NCBI GenBank assembly: GCA_022771205.1
Contig: JALFCF010000005.1
Span: forward strand, 26,399-90,398
From: Mycoplasmatota bacterium
GTDB taxonomy: Bacteria > Bacillota_I > Bacilli_A > RF39 > UBA660
DNA length: 64,000 nucleotides
Direction: 5' to 3'
Below the pieces are notes generated by a model. The model saw only the letters and a list, made by a program, of their open reading frames with translations, did not search any database and had not been told where the DNA came from. Numbering within the stretch: position 1 is the first letter of the stretch; each line of letters opens with the position of its first letter. Made by a program: the position numbers and the translations under genes. This document shows positions 15,953 through 25,031 of the stretch, one piece after another.

Positions 15953-16937
15953 ATATTTTTTCTGTAGTATCATCTAACTTAGAGTTAATATCTGAAATAT
16001 TTGACATTGGCTTTGGTATTGGCTTTGGTCTAGGTTTAGGTGGAACTGGTTTATCAACCATTTCATGAAGAGTAGTGCCTAATGTAGCCAAATTTTGAAG
16101 TTCACTTGGAACAATAATTTTAGTAGCCTGACCATTAGCAACATCAACCATTGCTTCGTAACTTTTAAGTTTTAAAACAGCCTCATCCATTCCTACTTCT
16201 TTAATCAAACGTAATCCTTCAGCAGTAGCTTCTTGAATTTTAATAATAGATTGTGCCTCACCTTCGGCTTCTTTTATTTTAGCTTCTTTTGCTGCTTCAG
16301 CACGCAAAACTGTACTTTCTTTTTCTCCTTCAGCTATTAATATTTGACTTTTCTTTTCTCCTTCAGCTCTAAGAATTGCTTCACGTCTTTCACGTTCAGC
16401 CCTCATTTGTTTTTCCATAGCTTCTTGAATATCTCTTGGAGGTAAAATATTTTTAACTTCCACACGATGTACTTTAATTCCCCAAGCATCAGTTGCTTCA
16501 TCTAAAATACTACGCATTTTAGTATTAATAACATCACGACTAGTTAAAGTTTCGTCAAGCTCTAAATCTCCAATAATATTACGAAGTGTAGTTGCTGTTA
16601 AATTCTCAATGGCACTAATTGGATTTTCAACTCCATAGGTATATAACTTAGGATCAGTAATCTGATAATAAACAACAGTGTCAATTTGCATTGTAACATT
16701 ATCCTTTGTAATAACTGGTTGTGGAGCAAAGTCTTTAACCATCTCCTTTAAACTAACAACACATGCAACTCTATCAAGTATTGGAACTACATAATGCAAC
16801 CCAGTTTGCATAGTTCTGTGATATGCTCCAAGTCTTTCAACAACATATGCCTTTGATTGAGAAACAATCTTAACTCCAGCAACAACTACCAAAATAATAA
16901 TAATAAAAACAATTAGTAATAAAACTCCAAACTCCAT
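15951..16937 (-). CDS. SPFH/band-7 slipin (stomatin-like, QmcA/paraslipin group)
   Basis: Membrane scaffold protein of the stomatin/prohibitin superfamily. One N-terminal transmembrane helix is followed by the SPFH domain: AYVVERLGAYHRTMQTGLHYVVP, KDNVTMQIDTVVYYQITDP and LRNIIGDLELDETLTSRD. Then comes the Ala/Glu-rich coiled coil ERREAILRAEGEKKSQILIA, which drives oligomer rings. The C-terminus is a proline-rich KPVPPKPRPKPIPKP stretch. The start overlaps the nfeD stop by one base (TAATG), the usual slipin-NfeD pairing. Confidence 0.93.
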   Translation of the reverse strand: MEFGVLLLIVFIIIILVVVAGVKIVSQSKAYVVERLGAYHRTMQTGLHYVVPILDRVACVVSLKEMVKDFAPQPVITKDNVTMQIDTVVYYQITDPKLYTYGVENPISAIENLTATTLRNIIGDLELDETLTSRDVINTKMRSILDEATDAWGIKVHRVEVKNILPPRDIQEAMEKQMRAERERREAILRAEGEKKSQILIAEGEKESTVLRAEAAKEAKIKEAEGEAQSIIKIQEATAEGLRLIKEVGMDEAVLKLKSYEAMVDVANGQATKIIVPSELQNLATLGTTLHEMVDKPVPPKPRPKPIPKPMSNISDINSKLDDTTEKI

Positions 16938-17362
16938 TATTTTTTCTCCTCTCTTTGGACAATTAGTTTTACGCCATCTAACTTCAATACCTTAACCCTC
17001 TCACCAACAGCTAAAGAATCACTGCTCGATGCAGTCCAAGTAGTTCCAAAAATCTCTACTTCACCATAATGATTTGGTTTAATTTCTCTAGTAACTTCTG
17101 CAATTTGACCAATTACTCTATCCAAATTTGTAGGAACAATTTTTTCTTTACTTTTAAACTTTTTAACAATTGGTAAAGTAACAAATAAGGAAACAACACT
17201 AATCACAACAAAAACTAAAAGCTGTATCAAAATAGAATCTGTAAAAAATGCAGTAACAAAGGCTCCCAAAGCCCCTATTGCAAACCAAATAGAAATTAAA
17301 TTTACAGTTGCCAGTTCAATAAATAAAAGTATTAAAAATAGGATTATCCAATAAATAGACAT
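16937..17362 (-). CDS. NfeD-like membrane protein
   Basis: Partner of slipins in membrane organisation. It has three hydrophobic segments in the first 75 residues (WIILFLILLFIELATV; AIGALGAFVTAFF; LLVFVVISVVSLFVTL) and a C-terminal OB-fold NfeD domain (GQIAEVTREI, GEVEIFGTTWTA, AVGERVKVLKLDGVKLIV). ATG 17362 (MSIYW) is chosen because AAGGTGGTGAG stands four bases before it; the track's GTG lies within that SD. It forms a two-gene operon with the slipin gene. Confidence 0.92.
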   Translation of the reverse strand: MSIYWIILFLILLFIELATVNLISIWFAIGALGAFVTAFFTDSILIQLLVFVVISVVSLFVTLPIVKKFKSKEKIVPTNLDRVIGQIAEVTREIKPNHYGEVEIFGTTWTASSSDSLAVGERVKVLKLDGVKLIVQREEKK

Positions 17363-17422
17363 AAAACTCACCACCTTACCTAAATTATATGATACTACAC
17401 CCCTTTTTTCAACAATTTTTCT

Positions 17423-17451
17423 TGTTTATCATAATAATTTATATTATAATA
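17423..17451 (+). promoter_or_regulatory. Sigma-A promoter
   Basis: TTGTTT, 17-bp spacer, TATAAT upstream of the Ig-like surface protein gene. Confidence 0.8.
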
Positions 17452-17478
17452 ATGTAGAAGATAAGGAGTAATAAGCTT

Positions 17479-18180
17479 ATGTCAAAAAAGTTATCAAAAA
17501 AGCAAAGATATATTATTGTCGGTGTTACTGCAGCCTGGGGATTAATATTTATAGGTAGTGGAATCTCTATGAGTTTTATGAACACTCCAATAACAAAGAC
17601 TACAAAAGAATTAAAAATAACTCAAAAAAGAGTTGCCAATATGAAAAGTAATGAAATTCTCCTAAAACCTATGGAACAAGAAATTAATCAGCCAATAAGT
17701 ATGAATGTTAAAGACTACTTAGAAAATGCCAATGATATTGACAATAAAATAATTAACGAACTGCAATTAGATACTTCTATGGTAAATGTAAATCAAGCAG
17801 GAGATTATACATACACAATAACTTACAAAAAGAAAACCTTTAATGGAACTTTCACAATTAAAGAAAAACCATTACCAGATATGGTATTAACATTAAAAAC
17901 ATTAAATTTAGAAGTTGGGTCTGCATTATCAACAGATATTCAGAATTATATTACAGAAACGTTAACAGACGAAGTAAAACAAAATATAAAACTAGATTTA
18001 ACAAATGTTAATACCGCACAAGCTGGAAATTATCAATATACCGTAACATATAATGGCAGACTTTATACTGGAACTATAACAATATATGAACCAAATAAAA
18101 CCGAAAATCCTACTAAAAAACCGGATGATACAACATCAACAGATAATACAGAAACAGAAACAAATGATAGTGATAAATAA
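17479..18180 (+). CDS. Membrane-anchored protein with two Ig-like repeats
   Basis: Not a recognised family. A basic N-terminus and one membrane helix (YIIVGVTAAWGLIFIGSGISM) put the rest outside the cell. Two similar repeats follow: QAGDYTYTITYKKKTFNGTF near residue 110 and QAGNYQYTVTYNGRLYTGTI near 195. Each is preceded by a stretch like LDTSMVNVN or LDLTNVNTA, as in bacterial Ig-like folds of wall proteins. The tail is Thr/Asp/Glu-rich and disordered, without a sorting signal. It has its own promoter and terminator, so is monocistronic. Probably a wall-space structural or adhesin-like protein. Confidence 0.75.
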   Translation: MSKKLSKKQRYIIVGVTAAWGLIFIGSGISMSFMNTPITKTTKELKITQKRVANMKSNEILLKPMEQEINQPISMNVKDYLENANDIDNKIINELQLDTSMVNVNQAGDYTYTITYKKKTFNGTFTIKEKPLPDMVLTLKTLNLEVGSALSTDIQNYITETLTDEVKQNIKLDLTNVNTAQAGNYQYTVTYNGRLYTGTITIYEPNKTENPTKKPDDTTSTDNTETETNDSDK

Positions 18181-18203
18181 AAAGAGCAGTTGCTCTTTTT
18201 TTT
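18179..18203. terminator. Bidirectional terminator
   Basis: AAAAAGAGCA-GT-TGCTCTTTTTTTT between the Ig-like gene (+) and the fhs stop (-). Confidence 0.8.
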
Positions 18204-19818
18204 AACTTAATCCAACAATTTCTCCATCAACAACATCAATCTTCTCATAATTTGGATGTTTAGGAAGACCAGGCATTCTTAAAATATTACCAAATAAGAC
18301 TGTAATAAAACCAGCACCAGAATAAAGTTCAATATCACGCACATAAATTGTATAATCTTTAGGATAACCAATTTTTTTATCGTCATCTGATAAAGAATAT
18401 TGAGTTTTAGCACCACAAATAGGAAGATAAGATAAATTATTTTCTTCTATCATTTTAATCTTCTCTAAAGCTAATTCACTATATTCTATTTTTTCAGCAT
18501 GATAAATTTCACGAGCCAGTTTATATATTTTATCAAAAACATTATCTTCATCTAAATATAAATAGTGAAAGTTTTTATCTTTCATTAGATTTTTTTCTAC
18601 TAACTTAGCTAATTCTATAGCACCTTTTCCTCCATCTCTATAAGCAGTACTAATTGCAACATCAATATTATGTTCAGAACACCAATCCAAAACAATATTT
18701 TGTTCTAAAACAGTATCAGTATCATAGGAGTTTAAACAAACAACAAGAGGAACTCCAAATTTTTGTAAATTACAAACATGAGCTTCCAAATTACAAATAC
18801 CATTTTTTACTGCAGAAACATTCTCTAATAGAATATCATCTTTAGAAACACCAGCATTATACTTTAAAGCCTTTATAGTAGTAACTAAAACAATCGTATC
18901 TGGCGAAATATTTGCTTTTCTACATTTAATATCCAAAAACTTTTCTGCTCCTAAATCCGAACCAAAACCAGCTTCTGTAATAACATAATCACCTAAAGAA
19001 AGAGCTAACTTAGTTGCTACTACACTATTACATCCATGCGCAATATTAGCAAAAGGTCCACCATGAATAATTGCAGGCGTATTTTCTAAAGTTTGAACTA
19101 AGTTAGGATAAAATGCATCTTTCAAAATAGTAACCATAGCACCTTCAATATGTAAATCTTTAGCATAAATTAATTTCTTTTCTTTTGTATACCCAATAAC
19201 GATATTTCCAATCATTTGTTTTAAATCATCAAGTGACTCTGCCAAACAAAATAACGCCATAATTTCACTCGCAGCTGTAATATTAAACTTTTCTGCTCGA
19301 TTATCAAGCATAATTCTGCGTAAAGAACGATCATTAACATCTAAACAACGATTAAATATAACCTCAGAAATTCCAAGTTGATTTCCATGATAAATATGAT
19401 TATCTACTGCAGCACATAACAAATCATTAGCAGCAGTAATGGCGTGAAAATCACCAGTAAAATGTAGGTTAATATCTTCCATCGGCACAACCTGACTGTA
19501 ACCACCACCAGCTGCTCCACCTTTCATTCCAAATACTGGTCCCATAGACGGTTGTCTCAAAGCAAGAATTACATTTTTTTGTAATTGATGAAATGCATCC
19601 CCTAAACCAATACTAACCGTTGTTTTTCCTTCGCCATAAGGCGTAGGACTAGTTGCGGTAACCAAAATTAATTTACCTTGATGAGTCGCTGTTTTTTTTG
19701 TAATCTTAGCTTTATCATTCCCATATAAAATGTAATCAGACGAAGTAAGACCTAAAGATGCCGCAATCTCATTAATATCTTTTTTATTTGCACTATGAGC
19801 AATCTCAATATCTGTCAC
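18202..19818 (-). CDS. fhs: Formate-tetrahydrofolate ligase
   Basis: Makes 10-formyl-THF from formate, THF and ATP, linking the formate released by pyruvate formate-lyase to one-carbon metabolism. Signature segments are TATSPTPYGEGKTTVSIGL (P-loop), RQPSMGPVFGMKGGAAGGGY, HFTGDFHAITAANDLL, GGPFANIAHGCNS and EAGFGSDLGAEKF. Length is 538 residues against about 555 usually. Translation appears to begin at GTG 19818, with AGGTGATATT in front. It stands alone, opposite the Ig-like gene. Confidence 0.96.
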   Translation of the reverse strand: MTDIEIAHSANKKDINEIAASLGLTSSDYILYGNDKAKITKKTATHQGKLILVTATSPTPYGEGKTTVSIGLGDAFHQLQKNVILALRQPSMGPVFGMKGGAAGGGYSQVVPMEDINLHFTGDFHAITAANDLLCAAVDNHIYHGNQLGISEVIFNRCLDVNDRSLRRIMLDNRAEKFNITAASEIMALFCLAESLDDLKQMIGNIVIGYTKEKKLIYAKDLHIEGAMVTILKDAFYPNLVQTLENTPAIIHGGPFANIAHGCNSVVATKLALSLGDYVITEAGFGSDLGAEKFLDIKCRKANISPDTIVLVTTIKALKYNAGVSKDDILLENVSAVKNGICNLEAHVCNLQKFGVPLVVCLNSYDTDTVLEQNIVLDWCSEHNIDVAISTAYRDGGKGAIELAKLVEKNLMKDKNFHYLYLDEDNVFDKIYKLAREIYHAEKIEYSELALEKIKMIEENNLSYLPICGAKTQYSLSDDDKKIGYPKDYTIYVRDIELYSGAGFITVLFGNILRMPGLPKHPNYEKIDVVDGEIVGLS

Positions 19819-20024
19819 AATATCACCTCACTAGTTAAATTATAACATATTTTATTTTTTTATGAAATTTGTTTATATAAAAGAAAAAACATATATAAAT
19901 TAAAAATTCACTATACAAATTTTAAAAAAAGAAACAAAAAAAAAGAATGAAATAAAAAAAGCACAATTTGTAATTCTTAAAAATACCTGTTAATATCGAA
20001 GTCACTAACAAAAAGGAGGAATTT
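19819..20024. other. AT-rich intergenic region
   Basis: Divergent control region between fhs (-) and the adhesin gene (+). Apart from AAAGGAGG before the adhesin start I see no convincing promoter, RNA or ORF in it. Confidence 0.4.
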
Positions 20025-21437
20025 ATGAGGAAATTAATTGTATTTTGTATAGTTATAGCAATTATATCTTTAAGTAGTTTAAAAGTTAATGCAAGTAGTA
20101 ATTTTTATGAAGGCGAATATATTGATGGAATATATATGAATAAACGAAAAGAAGGATCGTCCACAATATATTATCAAAAAGCTAGATTCTTTAGACAAAC
20201 TGGAACAAATAGATTTGCTTACTGCATCGACCCTTTCGTATTCTTCCAAGAAGGAAGTAATTATGATGCGGTAATAACACCTAGTAATTTAACAGAAAGT
20301 CAAAAACAAAAAATCAGTCTAATAGCCTACTTCGGATATGGATATAATAATCATACCGAAAAAAAATGGTATGCAATAACTCAGATGATGATATGGAAAG
20401 CAGCAGATCTAACTGGTAATTTCTATTTTACAGATAAATTAAATGGTAATAAAATTGAACCATATAATAACGAAATAAATGAAATTAATACTCTAATTGC
20501 AAACTATAAAAAAGAAACATCATTAAATAACAAAACCTATACTATTATAGAAGGAGAAACTTTATCAATAGAAGATAATAATAAAATTTTATCAAATTAT
20601 AAAAACTTAAATCCTAATTTCTTAATTCAAGGAAACAAGTTAATTGGAAGTAATCTAACAGAAGGAGAATATTTAATAGATTTAATAAAAGAAGAAAAAA
20701 AATATCAAAAACCACTGGTATTTTATCAATCAAATAATAGTCAAGCATTAATGCAAACTGGAGATTTGCAGGATAAATTTGAAAAATTAAAAGTAAAAGT
20801 ATTAAAAACACAAATAGAAATCACCAAAGTTGATAAAGATACAAAATCAACAACTCCAAGTGGTGAAGGAATATTAACAGGAGCAATATATAGTCTGTTG
20901 GATAAAAATTATAAAGAAATTAAAACACTAGAAATTAATAAAGATAATATCGCAACTATCCAAAACATACCACTTGGAACCTACTATATACAAGAAAAAA
21001 AAGCTGGAGTTGGATATAAAGTAGATACCAAAAAATATAAAATTGAATTAACAGAACAAAATCACAAAACAAATCTAATATTAGAAAATGAAATCATTAA
21101 AAAGAAAATTATCATTTATAAAACTTATGGAGAAAACAATAAAATACCTGAACCAAATATTTCATTTTCCATATATGATAGTAAAAACCAGAAAATTGCT
21201 ACAATAACCACAGACAAAAATGGGATAGCAGAAATTACTCTGCCATATGGAAAATATAAAATAATTCAAGAGAATACAACCAAGGGATATCATAAAGTTA
21301 AAGATATAAAAGTAGAAATCACCAATGACAAAGATGAATTAATAAAACTAGTAGATTATAAAATAAAAGTTCCTAATACAAAGACAAATTTTATTACATA
21401 TCTTATTAATTTAATACTTAACATATTAAATCTATAA
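20025..21437 (+). CDS. Secreted adhesin with thioester domain and Cna-B/SpaA domains
   Basis: Surface protein with a signal peptide (MRKLIVFCIVIAIISLSSLKVNA). Next is a thioester domain in which Cys of FAYCIDPF and Gln of YAITQMMIW are placed to form the internal Cys-Gln thioester that can bind host or surface amines. Two beta-sandwich Cna-B/SpaA-type repeats follow, about residues 265-355 (ITKVDKDTK...GAIYSLL...GTYYIQEKKA) and 360-450 (FSIYDSKNQKIATITT...YGKYKIIQENT). The end is VPNTKTN plus a hydrophobic tail without the usual basic residues, so it may be an atypical sorting signal. AAAGGAGG precedes ATG. The following gene is a sortase. Confidence 0.85.
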   Translation: MRKLIVFCIVIAIISLSSLKVNASSNFYEGEYIDGIYMNKRKEGSSTIYYQKARFFRQTGTNRFAYCIDPFVFFQEGSNYDAVITPSNLTESQKQKISLIAYFGYGYNNHTEKKWYAITQMMIWKAADLTGNFYFTDKLNGNKIEPYNNEINEINTLIANYKKETSLNNKTYTIIEGETLSIEDNNKILSNYKNLNPNFLIQGNKLIGSNLTEGEYLIDLIKEEKKYQKPLVFYQSNNSQALMQTGDLQDKFEKLKVKVLKTQIEITKVDKDTKSTTPSGEGILTGAIYSLLDKNYKEIKTLEINKDNIATIQNIPLGTYYIQEKKAGVGYKVDTKKYKIELTEQNHKTNLILENEIIKKKIIIYKTYGENNKIPEPNISFSIYDSKNQKIATITTDKNGIAEITLPYGKYKIIQENTTKGYHKVKDIKVEITNDKDELIKLVDYKIKVPNTKTNFITYLINLILNILNL

Positions 21438-21970
21438 TAAAAAAATTTCTTTGTTTAGGAACAATATTAATATTTTATTGTATCATATGCTATAAAATAT
21501 ATAATAAAACAACAACAATAACAATACCAAATAATAAAACAATTCTTAATAGCGAACCAACATATATACAAAAGAAAGATCAAATAGGATATCTAAAAAT
21601 AGATAAAATAAAATTATATCAACCACTTTTTAATATAAAGAGTAAACATAACAATATAGAAGAAAATATAACTATATTAGAAAATTCAATAATGCCAGAT
21701 AATGAAAACAGTATTATTTTTTTAGCAGCACATTCTGGTACTGGAAAAATAGCTTTTTTTCAATATCTAAATAGACTAAAAGCAGGTGATAAAGTAAAAT
21801 TAAAATATAAAGATAAAATATATAATTACACAATAAATAGTATATGGGAAGAAGAAAAAACTGGTTATATTCATATAAATAAAACAAAAGAAAATCAATT
21901 AATTCTTACCACTTGCAGTCCAAAGAATAAAGATAAACAATTAATAATAGAAAGCATACTATCAAAATAA
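21434..21970 (+). CDS. Sortase-family transpeptidase, no canonical start, catalytic Arg apparently lost
   Basis: The track shows only the last 92 residues from ATG 21692. The same frame is open from 21422 and encodes KKFLCLGTILIFYCIICYKI (membrane helix), then QIGYLKIDKIKLYQPLF (first sortase strands), FLAAHSGTG (catalytic His), FFQYLNRLKAGDKV and LILTTCSP (catalytic Cys), a complete class C/D-like sortase of about 178 residues. No ATG, GTG or TTG lies in the needed place; ATA 21434 or 21437, overlapping the adhesin stop, or ATT 21425, are the only options. After Cys the expected Arg position reads KQLII (Gln). Its place after the adhesin suggests it would anchor that protein. It may be decaying. 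Confidence 0.72.
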   Translation: MIKKFLCLGTILIFYCIICYKIYNKTTTITIPNNKTILNSEPTYIQKKDQIGYLKIDKIKLYQPLFNIKSKHNNIEENITILENSIMPDNENSIIFLAAHSGTGKIAFFQYLNRLKAGDKVKLKYKDKIYNYTINSIWEEEKTGYIHINKTKENQLILTTCSPKNKDKQLIIESILSK

Positions 21971-21996
21971 AAATACTAGTTTTTACTAGTATTTTT
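21969..21996. terminator. Bidirectional terminator
   Basis: AAAATACTAG-TTTTT-CTAGTATTTTT between the sortase gene and the convergent S41 peptidase gene. Confidence 0.82.
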
Positions 21997-23289
21997 CTCT
22001 TTTTCTAAAAAATCCAAAGCCCGTTGCAATTGTAAATCATTTTCAGGAACAGGATTAGATAAATATTCTTCTGTTAATTGAACTAGAATATCAGGAGTAA
22101 TTCCTTTACCATCAATCCACTTTCCTTTTGGCGTTAACCATTTTTCAGTCGTATACTTAACACTAGTTCCATCACTTAAAGTATAAGAGGTTTGTACAGT
22201 ACCTTTACCATAAGTAGTTTCTCCTATAATTGTAGTATCACTATAACTATCCCGAAAAGCAGCTGCTAAGATTTCGGAGGCAGAAGCACTAGAAGAATTA
22301 GTTAAAATCACAACAGGATAATCCCTATCTTTTTTTGTATTATCCTTTATCTTATTAATATCATTTTTTACTTTTACCTGATACAACACTGAATTCTTAG
22401 ACATAAACAATTCCAAAATATCTCTAGTTTGGCTTAGATGTCCACCAGGATTAGATCTCACATCAATAATCAATGAATTAATATTTTTCTTTTCTATAGC
22501 TGTTAATTGTTCTTTAAACTGTTGATAAGTATTAGCCGCAAAAGTACTAATAGAAATATATCCGGCATTTCCATTGTTCAATGAATATACTTTGGACTTG
22601 ACAGAAATAAAATCAATAGTATCAGGCTTCACAGATTTAATAAACTCTTCTCCATTACGCCTTAAAGTAATATCTAAAGTTTTATTTTTTGATTCTTTAA
22701 TAATTGAACTAACCTCATCAAACTGTAATCCTTCTAGCGATTGATTACCTATTTTAACTAAATAATCCCCAGATTTAATTTTTGCCTTATCAGCTGGTGA
22801 ATCTTCTACTACACTAGCAATTAAAATATTTCCATCAACGTCCATAGTAATAGTAATTCCTATTCCAAGATAACTACCATCTACTGTTTCATTAAATATC
22901 TGTGCATTCTCGCCTTCCATATACATAGAATAAGGATCTTTCAATGAAGATAACATTCCATCAATAGCAGCATCAACTAAATCTCTCTCATCAATTTTTT
23001 TATAATAATCATCAACAATATTATTATAAACTGTTATTAATTCTTGAAGTGAAGAAGAAACTTTTTCACCACGATATTCTTGTCTAAAAAAAGAAACACT
23101 GCAACCAACAACAACACCAAAACTAATAGAAATAATAATTATAATTAAGACTTCTATAGTATTAAAACCACTTTTATGCTCAACAATAATCTCTCTAACA
23201 TTTTCATTAGAAGAATCAGACTCATCCTCCAGTTGAGGTAATCTTTTAAAATTTGGTTTAACAAAAGGAAATTTACCTTTTAAAGACAT
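21976..23289 (-). CDS. C-terminal processing peptidase, S41 (CtpA/CtpB-like)
   Basis: Membrane-anchored PDZ protease that trims exported proteins. The start is ATG 23289 (MSLKGKFPF), three bases after GAGGTGATG; the 28 extra residues in the track ORF are intergenic. One helix (EVLIIIIISISFGVVVGCSV) anchors it. Then come a helical N-region, a PDZ domain (GSYLGIGITI...SPADKAKIKSGDYLVKI) and the S41 catalytic core with RSNPGGHL, nucleophile Ser in NSSSASASEILA and Lys in YGKGTVQ. There is no C-terminal peptidoglycan-binding domain. Confidence 0.93.
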   Translation of the reverse strand: MSLKGKFPFVKPNFKRLPQLEDESDSSNENVREIIVEHKSGFNTIEVLIIIIISISFGVVVGCSVSFFRQEYRGEKVSSSLQELITVYNNIVDDYYKKIDERDLVDAAIDGMLSSLKDPYSMYMEGENAQIFNETVDGSYLGIGITITMDVDGNILIASVVEDSPADKAKIKSGDYLVKIGNQSLEGLQFDEVSSIIKESKNKTLDITLRRNGEEFIKSVKPDTIDFISVKSKVYSLNNGNAGYISISTFAANTYQQFKEQLTAIEKKNINSLIIDVRSNPGGHLSQTRDILELFMSKNSVLYQVKVKNDINKIKDNTKKDRDYPVVILTNSSSASASEILAAAFRDSYSDTTIIGETTYGKGTVQTSYTLSDGTSVKYTTEKWLTPKGKWIDGKGITPDILVQLTEEYLSNPVPENDLQLQRALDFLEKEKNTSKN

Positions 23290-23332
23290 AAACATCACCT
23301 CTATAAACTCTATGATAATAATATCATAAAAT

Positions 23333-23362
23333 AATAAAAAAAATAAGAGGAAACTCCTCTTA
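23333..23362 (-). terminator. Intrinsic terminator
   Basis: AAGAGG-AGTTT-CCTCTT followed by T-rich sequence on the minus strand, overlapping the stop of the 23360-23896 gene. Confidence 0.75.
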
Positions 23363-23896
23363 TGACAATTCATTCTTAATCAAATCTTCTCCTTCGATAT
23401 AATTAATAACATTACCATCTTCAAATTCTATCAATGTAGGCTCTGCTATTTTTAACTCATCAATTTTATTAACTTTTGGATTAGATATATCTGATATAAA
23501 TTTATTATTAAATGCACTACTCATATCAACTGTATAAATAGAATCATGGTTTTCCTTATCCTCATAAGTAGTAATAATATTTGTATAAATAGATTTTAAA
23601 TTATCAGATGACATATCATAATAAAGTACATAATAATGGTCATCTTTCATAGAAAAACTATTTCCGGCAAGAATTTCTTGATACTGGATATCTGCTTCGG
23701 AAGGAGTAGTATTAATTACAGTAGATGTATCATCACCTTTCTCTAGAATATACACAGTAAGAAAATAAAATATTACAAGAACTAAAATTATAACAAATAA
23801 AATCTTAATAACTTTACTAAATTCAGAAGAAAATGAAGAAGACATTGAATCTACTTTTTGGTGCATTTTTCTTCTATATTGTCTATTGTTTGCCAT
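23360..23896 (-). CDS. Membrane-anchored protein of unknown function, possibly thioredoxin-like fold
   Basis: Start is ATG 23896 (MANNRQYRRK), preceded by AGGTGAT. A basic, Ser-rich N-terminus of about 40 residues is followed by one membrane helix (VIKILFVIILVLVIFYFLTVYIL). The outer domain has a strand pattern (HYYVLYYDMSSDN, IYTVDMSS, PTLIEFEDGNVINYIEG) reminiscent of a thioredoxin fold, but with no CxxC active site. Its neighbours are a lipoprotein and an S41 protease, all with separate terminators. Confidence 0.7.
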   Translation of the reverse strand: MANNRQYRRKMHQKVDSMSSSFSSEFSKVIKILFVIILVLVIFYFLTVYILEKGDDTSTVINTTPSEADIQYQEILAGNSFSMKDDHYYVLYYDMSSDNLKSIYTNIITTYEDKENHDSIYTVDMSSAFNNKFISDISNPKVNKIDELKIAEPTLIEFEDGNVINYIEGEDLIKNELS

Positions 23897-23925
23897 ATTA
23901 ATCACCTAAAAGAATTATAACACAA

Positions 23926-23951
23926 GAAAAAAAAGAGGTAAAGCTCTTTAT
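23926..23951 (-). terminator. Intrinsic terminator of the lipoprotein gene
   Basis: AAAGAG-CTTTAC-CTCTTT followed by T-rich sequence on the minus strand, overlapping the lipoprotein stop. Confidence 0.7.
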
Positions 23952-24943
23952 TTCATGGTTTGAACTACCCCAATAGATTGAGCAACCTCTACTAATTCAT
24001 CTTGATTCAAAACATCACTAACTAAATAATACTCTATTCCATTTGTCGTCCAATTCAAAGAATTATTAGTCATAACACCTAGTGTATCCATTAATTGATA
24101 CGGTTCACCATAAGTAGGAACAATTGTAAACTCATTTTCAATATTTGCAGTTTCTTCAACTAACAAAAATGGTTTTTCTCCATCAAAGGTCATAATAATT
24201 CTTTCACCAGTTCCCTTATCTATTTTTTCCTCATTTGTAAGCTTAGTACCACTAGGAATCATCAAAGGATAAATACTTTCATCTAAAACACTTGTCTGAT
24301 CTACAGTATCGTCAACAGCATAGGTTTTCATAACAGTATTTAAAGAAAAATAATCTTTTTTAAAATTGGGAGAATAATCTATTTTTTTATATTCCATAGT
24401 CATACATATTACAGAATCACTATTATATACTTGAACTTTTTCTAATTTTAATTTTTTAGAAAGATTAATTTTTTGTTTTACTAAATTACGATTATTAGGA
24501 TAATTAACTGACGTCATAAAACTGTAACCAGACTTAGTTTCTTTAAAGATTCTATCATCGTCATCCTTGATATCTTGAACTAAAGACTCTAATAAGTATA
24601 TTTGAGAATTACTATAAGGCCAGTCACTCTGAAACTTAAAACTTTTATTAAGTGATGGAGTAACTACATATACACCATCATCATTTTTTAAAATTACTTG
24701 TGTATGATTATTAGAAATATTAGTCAAACTTACTCTATAGTATTTTTCCTGTTTAAAAGCCACTTCAATATCATAATTATAAATATTATCATTATTTACT
24801 ATTTCTAATTTTCCTTCTATATAATACGCATCGGTATCATTTACCTTTTTACTAAAATCTTTTATAACATCTTTCTCATCATACTTTCCACATCCAGAAA
24901 GCAAAAAAAGACTAAAAAAGAAAAGTAATAATATTTTTTTCAT
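23948..24943 (-). CDS. Lipoprotein, LolA/GerS-like
   Basis: Exported lipoprotein with a type II signal peptide ending in the lipobox LLSGC (Cys 18). The mature part has a LolA/LppX-like beta layout, with segments like NNHTQVILKNDDGVYVVTPSLNKSFKFQSDWP that are typical of the Firmicute outer membrane lipoprotein-sorting protein annotation, which includes clostridial GerS. Such proteins may help in envelope or germination processes; here no spore operon is nearby. Residues after about 240 form a separate domain (PLMIPSGTKLTNEEKI) with the feel of a DUF4367-type fold. Confidence 0.8.
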   Translation of the reverse strand: MKKILLLFFFSLFLLSGCGKYDEKDVIKDFSKKVNDTDAYYIEGKLEIVNNDNIYNYDIEVAFKQEKYYRVSLTNISNNHTQVILKNDDGVYVVTPSLNKSFKFQSDWPYSNSQIYLLESLVQDIKDDDDRIFKETKSGYSFMTSVNYPNNRNLVKQKINLSKKLKLEKVQVYNSDSVICMTMEYKKIDYSPNFKKDYFSLNTVMKTYAVDDTVDQTSVLDESIYPLMIPSGTKLTNEEKIDKGTGERIIMTFDGEKPFLLVEETANIENEFTIVPTYGEPYQLMDTLGVMTNNSLNWTTNGIEYYLVSDVLNQDELVEVAQSIGVVQTMK

Positions 24944-24997
24944 AATTCACCTCTCATACATTCTATTAAATTGTATGGAAGTTTTTAATTTTTATGC

Positions 24998-25024
24998 AAA
25001 AAAAGATAGCTTTACGCTATCTAT
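24998..25024 (-). terminator. Intrinsic terminator of the cdaA-cdaR operon
   Basis: AGATAGC-GTAAA-GCTATCT followed by T7 on the minus strand. Confidence 0.85.
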
Positions 25025-25031
25025 AAAAATA

